Positions 37,391 through 46,622 of a stretch of DNA of 64,000 nt are shown piece after piece. The notes under the pieces are model-generated. The model saw only the letters and a list, made by a program, of their open reading frames with translations. It did no database searches and was not told where the DNA came from. This stretch comes from Loigolactobacillus coryniformis subsp. coryniformis KCTC 3167 = DSM 20001 (GTDB taxonomy: Bacteria > Bacillota > Bacilli > Lactobacillales > Lactobacillaceae). The position numbers and the translations under genes were made by a program. The stretch covers positions 1-64,000 of the forward strand of contig NZ_CP017713.1 in the NCBI RefSeq assembly GCF_002706425.1. The letters are read 5' to 3'. Each line of letters opens with the position of its first letter. Positions within the stretch are counted from its first letter, which is position 1.

Positions 37391-39358
37391 ATGAAGCAGA
37401 TAACAGCGGGAATTATTGCCCACGTGGATGCTGGTAAAACGACGCTTTCGGAGGCGCTACTTTATCGAGCGGGCACGCTGCGACAATTAGGGCGAGTTGA
37501 TAATGGCGATGCTTTTTTAGATACAGAAAAGTTAGAAAAGCAGCGCGGTATCACGATTTTTTCGCATCAAGCGCGCTTGCAATATGACGAGTTGGCGCTG
37601 AATTTGTTGGATACGCCGGGACACGTAGATTTTGCGGCCCAAACCGAGCAGGTACTGGATGTACTAGATTATGCAGTGTTAGTGATTTCTGCGGCGGACG
37701 GCATCCAAGGCTATACGCGTACACTTTGGCGCTTGTTGCAGCGTTATCAGGTGCCAACCTTTATTTTTATTAATAAAATGGATGCGCCCGGTGTCGATAA
37801 ACAGCAGCTGCTAGATCAGTTACAAAGCGTCTTTTCTGCCGGCTGTATTGACTTTAGCACGACTGATGTAGCGGCGCTGAATGAAGAAATAGCGCTGCGT
37901 AACGAGACAGTGCTGGAGGACTTTTTGACGACGGGTGAGCTTGCGGATGTGGCTGTACAGAGGCTGATTCAGCAGCGGGAAGTTTTTCCCTGTTATTTTG
38001 GTGCTGCACTTAAACTGGCTGGCGTCGATGAGCTACTTGCTGGCATGGCGCGGTGGGCACGTCCGGCAACGTATACGCAAGATTTTGGTGCTCGCGTTTT
38101 TAAAATTTCTTACGATGAAAAAGGTGAACGTTTGACCTGGCTACGGCTAACTGGGGGGAATTTGCGGACTAAGGATGTGCTAATCGGTGAACAAAAAGCC
38201 AACCAGTTACGCATTTATAATGGTGCTAAATATACGATTGCAGCGGAAGTCGCTGCCGGTGTTGTCTGCGCGATTCCTGGCTTGACCGACACCTATCCGG
38301 GTCAGGGGCTTGGTAAGGAAAGTGACGGTACTACGCCGGTTATTCAACCAGTACTTAATTATGCGCTGGATCCAAAAGCAGCGGATATTCATACCTGTTT
38401 GGCGGCGTTACGACAACTAGAGGACGAAGATCCGCAATTACATATTACATGGTCTAGCCATTTGCAGGAAATTCATGTGCAGATCATGGGTGCCGTTCAA
38501 TTGGAAATTTTACAGCAGTTATTGCTGGAACGGTTTAAGCTGGATGTCGGTTTTGATCAAGGTAGCATTCTCTACAAAGAAACGATCACGCAAGCGGTTG
38601 AAGGCGTTGGCCATTTTGAACCACTACGCCATTACGCTGAAGTTCATTTGTTGCTGCAACCAGCTCCTCGTGGTAGTGGATTGACTTTTGACGCGCAGTG
38701 CAGTCTTGAAGTATTGGGTCGTAATTGGCAGCATCAAGTCACTTCTAATTTGCGGGCCAAAGCGCATTTAGGGGTCCTAACGGGTTCGCCGCTGACCGAT
38801 GTAAAAATTACGTTGGTCGGTGGCAAAGCCAGCATTGTGCATTCAGTCGGCGGTGATTTTCGTGAAGCGACGTGGCGCGCTGTTCGACAAGGGTTAATGA
38901 TGCTACGCCAAAAGGGTGGCTGTCAGTTATTGGAGCCATGGTATCAGTTTAGATTGGAGGTTGGTCAAGAACAAGTAGGTCGTGCGATGACTGATATTCA
39001 GCGGATGAGCGGTGATTTTACCGCACCAGAAATGACGACTGGTGGAACGGCAGTTTTAACAGGGACTGCGCCAGTTGCGGAAATGCAGGACTACGCGCCA
39101 GAGGTTAATGCCTACACCCATGGCCAAGGTCAATTGGAATGTATCGTTGACGGTTATCGACCATGCCACAATGCTGACGAAGTGGTGGCTACAATGAAAT
39201 ATGCGCCGGTGTCCGATTTAGCCAATACGCCGGATTCAGTTTTTTGCGCCCATGGTGCTGGCTATCCCGTGGCTTGGGATCAGGTGCCCGAAATGGCGCA
39301 TGTACCGTATATGTACACAACAGAAGAACTACGGAGGGTGATTATTCATGCTAATTAA
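37391..39358 (+). CDS. Ribosomal-protection-type translation GTPase (TetM-like)
   Basis: 655 residues with an EF-G/TetM layout. The G domain has AHVDAGKTTLSEALLY, switch LEKQRGITIF, DTPGHVDF and NKMD, followed by the later EF-G domains with DIHTCLAALRQLEDEDPQL and GAVQLEILQQLLLERF. Proteins of this group displace tetracycline or other drugs from the ribosome. It is clearly divergent from TetM in the sequences I can compare by eye, so the actual drug, if any, is uncertain. GAAGGAG precedes ATG 37391. It is the first gene of a three-gene coupled operon. Confidence 0.82.
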   Translation: MKQITAGIIAHVDAGKTTLSEALLYRAGTLRQLGRVDNGDAFLDTEKLEKQRGITIFSHQARLQYDELALNLLDTPGHVDFAAQTEQVLDVLDYAVLVISAADGIQGYTRTLWRLLQRYQVPTFIFINKMDAPGVDKQQLLDQLQSVFSAGCIDFSTTDVAALNEEIALRNETVLEDFLTTGELADVAVQRLIQQREVFPCYFGAALKLAGVDELLAGMARWARPATYTQDFGARVFKISYDEKGERLTWLRLTGGNLRTKDVLIGEQKANQLRIYNGAKYTIAAEVAAGVVCAIPGLTDTYPGQGLGKESDGTTPVIQPVLNYALDPKAADIHTCLAALRQLEDEDPQLHITWSSHLQEIHVQIMGAVQLEILQQLLLERFKLDVGFDQGSILYKETITQAVEGVGHFEPLRHYAEVHLLLQPAPRGSGLTFDAQCSLEVLGRNWQHQVTSNLRAKAHLGVLTGSPLTDVKITLVGGKASIVHSVGGDFREATWRAVRQGLMMLRQKGGCQLLEPWYQFRLEVGQEQVGRAMTDIQRMSGDFTAPEMTTGGTAVLTGTAPVAEMQDYAPEVNAYTHGQGQLECIVDGYRPCHNADEVVATMKYAPVSDLANTPDSVFCAHGAGYPVAWDQVPEMAHVPYMYTTEELRRVIIHAN

Positions 39359-39893
39359 TCCAACCAAGAAATCGATGCCCCTATTCAGTGCATTACCCCA
39401 AGTGGCTGATAAAGCAATCGCCAAACAGCAGGCACAAGCTGATCAATTTTTCTCGTGGCACGCGAATTATTTTACAGCCGATCGTAAAAGGTATGTACTG
39501 CTAGTCAATGATTTGACCTATACGCCGATTCTACTCAATAACATGAATGCACAAGCGAAAAAGATGCTTGATGTTTCGTTTATTTCGGGCATTCGCATGG
39601 CTTTTGCCATCGCCGGAATCAAGCCAGAAGCAGTCACTGCTTATCTGACGCAAGCTGGTGCGCTACAAATCAACGCAGCTTTTGATCGTGTAACGATTGG
39701 AGTGCTCAATGAATATCTTTTTCAGCTAAGCCTTTTTTCAGAAAGAGAACCTCTTAAATCTGATCGGGTATTACAACCAGAATATCTGGCTTATTTAAGT
39801 AAAATATATATTAACCGCTTGAGTAAGCCTAAACTGTATAATAGTCGGGGTGCGCTTAAAGCCGCAGTGGCGGAATTTATGGCGCACAAATGA
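39348..39893 (+). CDS. DUF6933-like protein
   Basis: 181 residues. The start and core (INPTKKSMPLFSALPQVADK, FFSWHANYFTADRKRYVLLV, SFISGIRMAFAIAGIKPEAV) resemble the small DUF6933 family of Firmicutes, for which I know no established activity. GGAGG at 39333-39337 precedes ATG 39348. It overlaps the GTPase gene by 11 bases, and its ATGA stop overlaps the next gene. No membrane segments or metal motifs are visible. Confidence 0.6.
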   Translation: MLINPTKKSMPLFSALPQVADKAIAKQQAQADQFFSWHANYFTADRKRYVLLVNDLTYTPILLNNMNAQAKKMLDVSFISGIRMAFAIAGIKPEAVTAYLTQAGALQINAAFDRVTIGVLNEYLFQLSLFSEREPLKSDRVLQPEYLAYLSKIYINRLSKPKLYNSRGALKAAVAEFMAHK

Positions 39894-40729
39894 GTACACT
39901 AACTGATTTAGATAAGCTGATTCAGCTTGCTAGTACCAACGCTAATATCGCGGCGATCGGTACGGAAGGTTCGCTGAATGATCGCGCAAAAAGTCAGGAC
40001 GAATGGTCTGATCTTGATGTAACACTGTTTGTCCGTGCACCAGCGCTAGAAGATGGTTGGTGGTGGGTCCGGCAATTAGGCGAACCAACAATTGTGCAGT
40101 TCCTTGAAACACAGGACTTATTTGGTGCACAGACCGGTAAATGGCGTTCGTGGCTTATGCGTTATGCAGGAACACGACGGGTGGACTTTAAAATCACATC
40201 ATATCAGGTGGAGGATGCTTAGTTAGCGCATGATGCATTAAATACGATTATTTGGCGACAAAATAGTGGACGTGTGTTGCCGCGTGTAACTAATGCGCAA
40301 TCGCATTTTGTTCCATTACCGGACCAAGCTGAATTTCAAGCACATGTGCAAGAATTTTATTGGTGTGCCGGCAATGTGGTCAAAGGTTTGGCGCGTCAAA
40401 ATCTAGTGTATGCCAATGAACAATTAAATCGTTTTGTGCGCCCGGAACTATTCGTTTTATTGGCAATGCGGGCCACAATTCAGCAAGCAGGGCAGTTTGA
40501 TGCTGGTGTGACGGGTAAATTCATTGAAACAACATTAAGTGAAACTGAAAAAGCGCAATTGGCTGCGACCTATCAACAAACTTCTTTAGCCGAAACTAAA
40601 ATGAGTCTGCTAAATATTTTAGCGTTCTACCGAGTAGTAAGTGAGCAGCTCGGTCGTGATCAAGGGATGATACTACCAATAATGATCACAAAAATTTACC
40701 AGCAATTTAATGATTGGTTAGGTGTCTAA
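39890..40729 (+). pseudogene. Aminoglycoside 6-adenylyltransferase-like gene broken by one amber codon
   Basis: One frame from ATG 39890 to the stop at 40727-40729 is interrupted only by TAG at 40220-40222. The first half carries the nucleotidyltransferase signature IGTEGSLNDRAKSQ with EWSDLDVTLFV (D-x-D). The second half has EFYWCAGNVVKGLARQNL and YANEQL, as in AadK/ANT(6). The enzyme family adenylylates streptomycin. The split should leave no active protein unless the stop is suppressed. ATGA overlap couples it to the preceding gene. Confidence 0.75.
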
Positions 40730-40750
40730 AATAATGGGATTGGTGCCAAT

Positions 40751-40787
40751 AAAAAAGGCGTTCGTTAGCTACAATGAACGCCTTTTT
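40751..40787. terminator. Bidirectional terminator
   Basis: A perfect stem AAAAAGGCGTTC/GAACGCCTTTTT lies between the convergent adenylyltransferase-like gene and the MFS gene. Confidence 0.85.
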
Positions 40788-40811
40788 ACCGTTTGATCAG
40801 GTATGAATAGT

Positions 40812-42248
40812 TTAAATCAGATCTTTTTCAGTCACTGTAGTTAAATCACGTTTGCGGAAGCTTAATGTCAGTAAGCCGCTGATCAAAACGCAGATCGCGG
40901 CCACTAAATAAGTGGTTTGGATTGCGTGCAGTGAACCTAACTGAGTGGCTAATTTTAAACCATGGTCGGCGGTCAGTTGGGCGATATTATTTTTTTCGAG
41001 CACACTCATAATACCGATCAATAACGCTGTACCGAAGGAGCCGGCAACTTGACGGATCGTGGTGTACATTGCCGAGCCGTCAGGGATGATTTCTTGGGGC
41101 AGCGAATTGAACGCCTCGGTTTGAATCGGCATGGTGACCACGGATAAGCCTAATTGGCGAACGGCCTGCGCGGTGGTGACCCAGGCAAAGCTGGAATTCA
41201 AGCTCACGCGGCTCAGCATTAGGGTGCCGATCAGTAAGACGATCATCCCACTAAAGGATAAGTATTTAGCGCCCCATTGATCATACATACGGCCGCTGAT
41301 CGGTGACATAACAGCGATCACAACTGCACCCGGTAGCATTGCGACACCAGAAGCTAGCGCGCTATAATGCATCACATTTTGCATATACAATGGTAGTAGC
41401 AACATGCCGCCATACAGCGCCATCATTAAGAAAACATTGACGATCACGGCGATGATGAAGTTATAACTTTTGAACACATTAAAATTGAGCAAGCGATTAG
41501 TGGTGTGAGTTTGTTGGTAAATAAAAATCACCACGACGATCAAACCAAATAAGCTAAAGCCGAGTACTTTTCCTGAGAATAAAGGCATACTGCCGGCGTT
41601 GCTGAAGCCTAATAGCAGGGCGCCTAAGCCGATGCTGGAAAGGATAACACCGCTCCAATTTAATTTTAATTTTTGATTGGTCCCTAAATTGCGCAACATA
41701 AACGCGGCAAAGATGATATCTAAAATAATCAGCGGCGCAATTGTATAAAACAGCCAGCGCCAATTATATTGTTTGACTAAATAACCGGAGATCGTTGGTC
41801 CCAGCGCAGGGGCAAAATTTAGTGCTAGACCGACCCAACCCATTGCGGTGCCGCGCTTGTTAGCAGCGTACATGTTCATGATCGAAACGTTCATCAGTGG
41901 TGCGATCACACCGGCGCCAGCAGCTTGGATCATGCGGCCGGTGATCAATATTAAATAACTGGGAGCGATCCCCGCGATGATCGTGCCCAAGGCAAAAACA
42001 GTCATTGCCGCTAAGTAAAGTTGGCGCGTGGTGAAGCGCTGGATCAGGTAAGCGGTCAGCGGCACCATGATGCCGTTGACCAGCATATAGCCGTTAGATA
42101 GCCATTGGCCGGCTGCGGCGGTGATATTAAACGAGTGCATGATACTTGGTAGCGCAACATTCATCAATGTTTGGTTCAAGAACGCTAGAAAAGTCCCCAT
42201 CACCAGTACCAGCATGATGCGGCGATTATTTTTCATTTTAGTGGTCAC
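40812..42248 (-). CDS. MFS multidrug exporter, DHA2 (14-helix) type
   Basis: 478 residues with about 14 hydrophobic helices. The N-terminal FLAFLNQTLMNVALPSIMHS and the motif-C-like part (GWVGLALNFAPALGPTISGY) match the EmrB/QacA group of proton-drug antiporters. The start is GTG 42248, which overlaps the marR stop by one base, or ATG 42236. The AAAGGAT site and coupling with the MarR gene suggest a self-regulated drug efflux unit. Substrate unknown. Confidence 0.88.
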   Translation of the reverse strand: MTTKMKNNRRIMLVLVMGTFLAFLNQTLMNVALPSIMHSFNITAAAGQWLSNGYMLVNGIMVPLTAYLIQRFTTRQLYLAAMTVFALGTIIAGIAPSYLILITGRMIQAAGAGVIAPLMNVSIMNMYAANKRGTAMGWVGLALNFAPALGPTISGYLVKQYNWRWLFYTIAPLIILDIIFAAFMLRNLGTNQKLKLNWSGVILSSIGLGALLLGFSNAGSMPLFSGKVLGFSLFGLIVVVIFIYQQTHTTNRLLNFNVFKSYNFIIAVIVNVFLMMALYGGMLLLPLYMQNVMHYSALASGVAMLPGAVVIAVMSPISGRMYDQWGAKYLSFSGMIVLLIGTLMLSRVSLNSSFAWVTTAQAVRQLGLSVVTMPIQTEAFNSLPQEIIPDGSAMYTTIRQVAGSFGTALLIGIMSVLEKNNIAQLTADHGLKLATQLGSLHAIQTTYLVAAICVLISGLLTLSFRKRDLTTVTEKDLI

Positions 42249-42685
42249 TAGTTGATCCTTTCTAACTTTGCTAAAAGTTTGGCTTGAGTGGCTAATAAAT
42301 CGGTGAGCTCAGCGCGCTCGATTTTTTCAAGCGGCGCTAATTTTTCCCAAAAATCAGTATAAGTGGCCGCATATTTTTGGCGGCCTTTTTGTGTAGGGCG
42401 AATGTTGATCCGCCGTTTATTGTCTTCAGCGCGCGCTTTGGTAACCAATCCTTCGGCGATCATCCGATCAACAATACCGGAGGTCGTGCTGTTACTGAGC
42501 CGGAGCGCTTGGGCTAGTTCTTCCAGTGAACTGGGATCTTTGCTGGTCAAGGCGCCAAGCGCAATGATCCAGGTTTCAGTTAATTGCTGTTTTTTTGCCT
42601 GATAAGCAAAAATTCGCCGCGTTTCTTTACGCAGTGAGCGCAGTGAAAAAATCAGGTCCTTGATCTGGGTTGCATTTTCATTCAT
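42248..42685 (-). CDS. MarR-family transcriptional regulator
   Basis: 145 residues with the winged helix (SSLEELAQALRLSNSTTSGI then VDRMIAEGLVTKARAEDNKR) and the wing D-x-R region. It is the upstream gene of the MFS exporter in one transcript, as in many drug efflux pairs. Its promoter region holds two tandem copies of a 16-base TTCG-AC-CGAAATAT element that may be its own operator. GGAAAACTCC provides the ribosome site. Confidence 0.88.
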   Translation of the reverse strand: MNENATQIKDLIFSLRSLRKETRRIFAYQAKKQQLTETWIIALGALTSKDPSSLEELAQALRLSNSTTSGIVDRMIAEGLVTKARAEDNKRRINIRPTQKGRQKYAATYTDFWEKLAPLEKIERAELTDLLATQAKLLAKLERIN

Positions 42686-42718
42686 TACAGGAAAACTCCT
42701 TTAAATAGGTCACAATAA

Positions 42719-42749
42719 TTCGTACACGAAATATTCGCACCCGAAATAT
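42719..42749. promoter_or_regulatory. Tandem operator-like repeats upstream of the marR gene
   Basis: TTCGTACACGAAATAT (42719-42734) and TTCGCACCCGAAATAT (42734-42749) are direct repeats spaced 15 bases, each with a TTCG..CGAA inverted core. The position is 34 bases before the marR start. Confidence 0.55.
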
Positions 42750-42851
42750 GTTACGCGTATTGCCGGTTGATTGCAAATAAATTGGCTATTAATAGTTTAA
42801 AATAGCCATATGTGATGATTATTGTAGACAGAAATTACTAAGAGGTAAATT

Positions 42852-43505
42852 ATGGAAAAACTAGATTTTACGTTCACTGGAAATCCGGAAAATGCCCCAG
42901 CGATGGCGCACTATATGAAGGATCGTTTTGTGTTTCTCGGTGTCAAATCACCAGATCGTCGTGCGCAAAGTAAGCCACTTTTACAAGCCAGTCGCCAAGC
43001 TGATTTAGCAACGATCCACACTTGGATCAAGCGCTTGTATGCTCGTGAGCAACGCGAATATCAGTATTTGGCGCTTGATCTGGCTGAATATAATGTCAGC
43101 AGATGGCAATTTGCCGATATTGTAATTTTTAAGCAATTTGTGACTCAAAAAAGCTGGTGGGATAGCGTTGATCATTGGGGCACGGTCTTCGGCAAATATA
43201 TTCAGCGCCATCCTGAGCAAAAAGCTGCTATATTTCAGCTTTTTTACCAAAGCCCTAACTTATGGGAGCGGCGGATCGCGCTCACTTTGCAGCTAAAAGA
43301 AAAAGACGCCGTTGACACCACTATGCTGACGCAAGCGATTTTATTCGATCAATACACCGATGAATTTTTCATTCAAAAGGCGATTGGTTGGGCGCTCCGG
43401 CAATACAGTAAGTTTGCACCTGATTGGGTGATGCAATTTTTAAATGAATACCAGCTGAGTCATTTGGCGGTGCGTGAGGCTAGTAAATATCTATGCGGAG
43501 GATAA
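42852..43505 (+). CDS. DNA alkylation repair enzyme (AlkD-like)
   Basis: 217-residue HEAT-repeat DNA glycosylase type. It has the family start (FTFTGNPENAPAMAHYMKDRF with FLGVKSPDRRAQ), the aromatic pair and acidic residue in WWDSVDHW, and ERRIALTLQL and AIGWALRQYSKFAPDWV segments. Family members remove alkylated purines. AGAGGT precedes ATG 42852. It is followed after 3 bases by a decayed GNAT gene. Confidence 0.88.
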   Translation: MEKLDFTFTGNPENAPAMAHYMKDRFVFLGVKSPDRRAQSKPLLQASRQADLATIHTWIKRLYAREQREYQYLALDLAEYNVSRWQFADIVIFKQFVTQKSWWDSVDHWGTVFGKYIQRHPEQKAAIFQLFYQSPNLWERRIALTLQLKEKDAVDTTMLTQAILFDQYTDEFFIQKAIGWALRQYSKFAPDWVMQFLNEYQLSHLAVREASKYLCGG

Positions 43506-43508
43506 ACA

Positions 43509-43860
43509 ATGGATGATTATGCATTAGTGGTCAAGCCAACTAGCGAGTTGACCAGTTTTGGATGACTAAATATTTTAAAGGCACAGACGGCAGTGTTTGT
43601 GGTCAAGCAAAATTATCCCTATCAAGAAGTCGATGACCAAGATTATGCGGCGCTACATTTGCCATTAAAAGTACATGATCAATTGGTAACCTAGACGCGG
43701 ATTATCAGGCGTGATAATAATGCCCACATGAGTTTTGATGGTTAAAGCATTCAGAAAACAATATTTAGGGCACCGAATTGTTGCCGCGCTAATTGTTGAA
43801 TTCCAATGGCTCAGTCAAAAGTGCAGTTTGATAAGCTTGTCAGTGAAAAGGTAGTTCGGT
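43509..43860 (+). pseudogene. Decayed ElaA-type GNAT acetyltransferase
   Basis: ATG 43509 starts with a GGAGG four bases before the alkD stop. The frame keeps AQTAVFVVKQNYPYQEVDDQ, DYAALHLP and TRIIRRDNNAHMSF of the ElaA family but has TGA and TAG stops. A later shift gives LMVKAFRKQYLGHRIVAALI, the acetyl-CoA site region. Several lesions, so dead. Confidence 0.75.
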
Positions 43861-43926
43861 TGAATTATGTTTACGTCGTAGTGATGACGATTTAGGCTAA
43901 GTTATCACATGGAAAAAGATTTTCTG

Positions 43927-43957
43927 AGCACACTATTTAAATTGGTGTGATTTTTTT
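43927..43957 (+). terminator. Terminator after the ElaA remnant
   Basis: CACACT pairs with GGTGTG around ATTTAAATT and is followed by seven T residues. Confidence 0.6.
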
Positions 43958-44044
43958 ATTTTGCACCCGACTTGAACTAACATCACTAATATCATAAGCT
44001 TAAATTAGGAAATTATACGGATTCAACGATGATGGGGGCGTTTT

Positions 44045-44839
44045 ATGAAATTCTTTACGGCACATGCCACTACCGCAAGTAAAATCGTGACGCTGATTTA
44101 TATATTTTATCGGTTAATTGTCATTTTTATGTTAGGTAATAGCATTTATATGCAAGAATGGTCACACGTCGCTTTATTAGTGCTGACATTAATTTTGTTT
44201 ATGCTACCATATTTAATTGAAACTTATCTGCATATTAATATACCTAGTTTGCTAGAATTGATCGTAATCAGTTTTATTTTTAGCTCAACAGTGTTAGGTG
44301 AACTAAATGACTTTTATGGTCATATTCCAGTCTGGGACACAGCGTTACACGCACTAAATGGGTTTTTGGCTGCTGGAGTCGGTTTTTCGCTGATTTATTT
44401 GTTGAATGAAAATATAACGATTCTGAAATTAACACCGCTATTTATTGCGGTGACCACGTTTTGTTTTTCAATGACGGTCGGGGTTGCTTGGGAATTTGTC
44501 GAATTTTCAGCGGATCGTTGGTTGAATATGGATATGCAAAAGGATCGCATTGTGCGCCAAATCAATAGCGTGGATCTAGGCCAACGTAACAATAAAGTGG
44601 TCCAGCTGAAAGATATTCAACGAACGACGATTGAAAGTGAAACCGCTGATGGCAAAAAAGTGACTACTGTGATCCATAACGGCTATCTCGATGTTGGCGT
44701 GATCGATACTATGAAAGATCTATTCGTTAATTTTATTGGTGCGCTATTTTTCAGTATATTTGGTTATTTATATAGTGATCACGAACATAAACGCTTTTTA
44801 TTTGTTCGTAACTTTATTCCGACACGACGGAAATTCTAA
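44045..44839 (+). CDS. Membrane protein, DUF2238-like
   Basis: 264 residues with five or six hydrophobic helices. The block ELNDFYGHIPVWDTALHALN and GFLAAGVGFSLIYLLNE match what I recall of the DUF2238 membrane family, whose function is not established. A charged cytoplasmic loop contains VTTVIHNGYLDVGVIDTM. GATGGGGGCG precedes ATG 44045. The zinc-finger IS copy 2 begins one base after the stop TAA, within its duplicated target ATTCTAAG, so the coding region survived intact. Confidence 0.65.
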   Translation: MKFFTAHATTASKIVTLIYIFYRLIVIFMLGNSIYMQEWSHVALLVLTLILFMLPYLIETYLHINIPSLLELIVISFIFSSTVLGELNDFYGHIPVWDTALHALNGFLAAGVGFSLIYLLNENITILKLTPLFIAVTTFCFSMTVGVAWEFVEFSADRWLNMDMQKDRIVRQINSVDLGQRNNKVVQLKDIQRTTIESETADGKKVTTVIHNGYLDVGVIDTMKDLFVNFIGALFFSIFGYLYSDHEHKRFLFVRNFIPTRRKF

Positions 44840-44840
44840 G

Positions 44841-46602
44841 GGTAACGTCTAAAGTTCCATGAAACCCAAGTTCAAAACCGGATGTTCAGGGAGGGGATGA
44901 TGCTTATTGTACGGCATCACTGTCCACGGATGAAAAGAACTTAATTCAAGCGTTAATTCTCACTGGACCTTGCCTATTTTATGTGTTCTAGGGTACACAA
45001 ATTAAGCCTTAGATAGTCTGATTTTTTTGCAGAATACTAGGCTGCAGTTGGTAATTGAGATTGCGCTAGTTCAATTAGCGCCAGCCATTTATCTGGCATC
45101 CGTTTAAACGGTTTGAGCTGTGGTAACTCAACGGGAACGCGGTAATGTAGTGCTTCATGAGGCCGCAAGAAGTTATAAGCCGCTGAGTAAAGCGCCGTAT
45201 AACTCGCTGAACCTGTGGCAGAACCAAAGCCAGTACTGGAACGATAATTTTCTTTGTAGGCGCGGTTCAAGCGCTCAATGGTTTGCTTTAAGAAACGGTA
45301 CTCACGACTGATTTCGTCTTTGTTTTCAAGGCCAACAACCTGGTGGATACCAAACTTGATGCCCTGTTGCGCAAAATAGATCTGGGCAACTTGGTAGATC
45401 GGATTCGCGTCAACGACGAAGTTAAGCTTCTCGGGGACCTGAGGCATCTTTTGGAGGACTTGGTTGAACGCAATGACCGCTGATTCGGTTGTGCGATTAG
45501 GGGTCACGTAGTCGGCGAGAATGAGCTTACACTTGGCGTCGTAGAAGTAGAAGATATAGTGCCACTTGCCTTTCACGCGCACATAAGTCTCGTCACCAAC
45601 AATCTGGTCGGACAGCGCGTAAGGATAATTCGCCCAGAAAGGCCGGACAACAGCGGCTACCGCCATTTCGTAGTTATGGATGGTCTGGTGTGAGATTTTA
45701 ACGCCATGAATATCGTACATGATCGCCGCGGTTCGCCGCGCTGACAGACCATAGTTGATGTGATAGGTCAGCACCAAGCCCAGCACTTCAGGGCTGGCTT
45801 GAATCCGATCGAGGTCTACCGGTGCTTGGATCGGCGATTCTGGCGCAATGCCTTTAAGTTCAAAGTTGTAGGTTCGCCAAGTGTAGCGCACCTTGTGGGC
45901 AGTTGGATGGACGTTGAAGTCAGCGACTTCAGCGGGTGACATTGAGGCAATCGCACCAAGGCGAAATGCGCACTTATCGTTGTAACAACACCAGACGTCG
46001 AACTTGGTCCGACGGTTGTGAATACTCAGGCGATTCTGGCAATAAGGACAACGTAAAGCGACCGTCTTATTCTTCTCGGCGTGACCATCTTGAAACTTGA
46101 ACTGACAGACCTTGCACCGTAGCTGACCGCCAGCACCGTTATTGGCGTAAAGATAGTCCTGTGGTGCCGAGCACCGCGGACAGTCTTGCGCCGCAAAGCT
46201 GATTGGTTTACGCCGCCTGACTGGCAGTATCGGCTTACCGTTCTTTTCAAGCGACTCAGCGATCAACTGCTGGTAGTCGAGGGCTTCAGAACCGATATCA
46301 GCTTGAAGTAGTGGGACTTTCTCATCGACCTGAAATTGGTTAAAACGCTTGAATACCGGTTTATCAGCGCTTGGCAGCCGTGAATGATCAAAGATCTCAG
46401 CCAACTGAGCTAAAAGGATCAAAATAATTTGTCTTTGGAGCTTGATTATTAGAACTAAATAGGCTATTAATGGTGTATGCACTCGAATCCTTCTTTCTGG
46501 ATTTTCTTGTTGTTCGCACACCAAGAATACCAGAAAAAGACGTTCGGGTGTTTTTTAATATTCGGAAATTAATAACAAAAACGAGGTACGTTTGACAGTA
46601 CC
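44841..46602 (-). mobile_element. Zinc-finger DDE insertion sequence, copy 2
   Basis: 1762 bp, with the same ends as copy 1 (GGTAACGTCTAAAG at 44841 and GACAGTACC ending at 46602). Perfect 8-bp duplications ATTCTAAG (44833-44840 and 46603-46610) prove an independent insertion. The transposase half next to the right end is nearly identical to copy 1, while the left end differs at many positions. Confidence 0.9.
45037..46524 (-). CDS. DDE transposase with zinc-finger domain, copy 2
   Basis: 495 residues. It is the same protein as at 15121-16608 with only a few exchanges (for example residue 4 His to Glu, IPVELPQ to VPVELPQ, PFERMP to PFKRMP). The zinc knuckles, GDETYVRVKGKWHY, NFVVDANPIY and the EYRFLKQTIERLNR segment are intact. 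The start and promoter region up to the right end are as in copy 1. No lesions, so it may be active or may complement copy 1. Confidence 0.88.
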   Translation of the reverse strand: MVCEQQENPERRIRVHTPLIAYLVLIIKLQRQIILILLAQLAEIFDHSRLPSADKPVFKRFNQFQVDEKVPLLQADIGSEALDYQQLIAESLEKNGKPILPVRRRKPISFAAQDCPRCSAPQDYLYANNGAGGQLRCKVCQFKFQDGHAEKNKTVALRCPYCQNRLSIHNRRTKFDVWCCYNDKCAFRLGAIASMSPAEVADFNVHPTAHKVRYTWRTYNFELKGIAPESPIQAPVDLDRIQASPEVLGLVLTYHINYGLSARRTAAIMYDIHGVKISHQTIHNYEMAVAAVVRPFWANYPYALSDQIVGDETYVRVKGKWHYIFYFYDAKCKLILADYVTPNRTTESAVIAFNQVLQKMPQVPEKLNFVVDANPIYQVAQIYFAQQGIKFGIHQVVGLENKDEISREYRFLKQTIERLNRAYKENYRSSTGFGSATGSASYTALYSAAYNFLRPHEALHYRVPVELPQLKPFKRMPDKWLALIELAQSQLPTAA

Positions 46603-46622
46603 ATTCTAAGTTAGAAGGTAAG

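Noticed and set aside
37391-40729. Calling the GTPase a proven tetracycline resistance gene
   Set aside because: The sequence has the TetM-like layout but is divergent, and neither substrate nor phenotype can be read from it.
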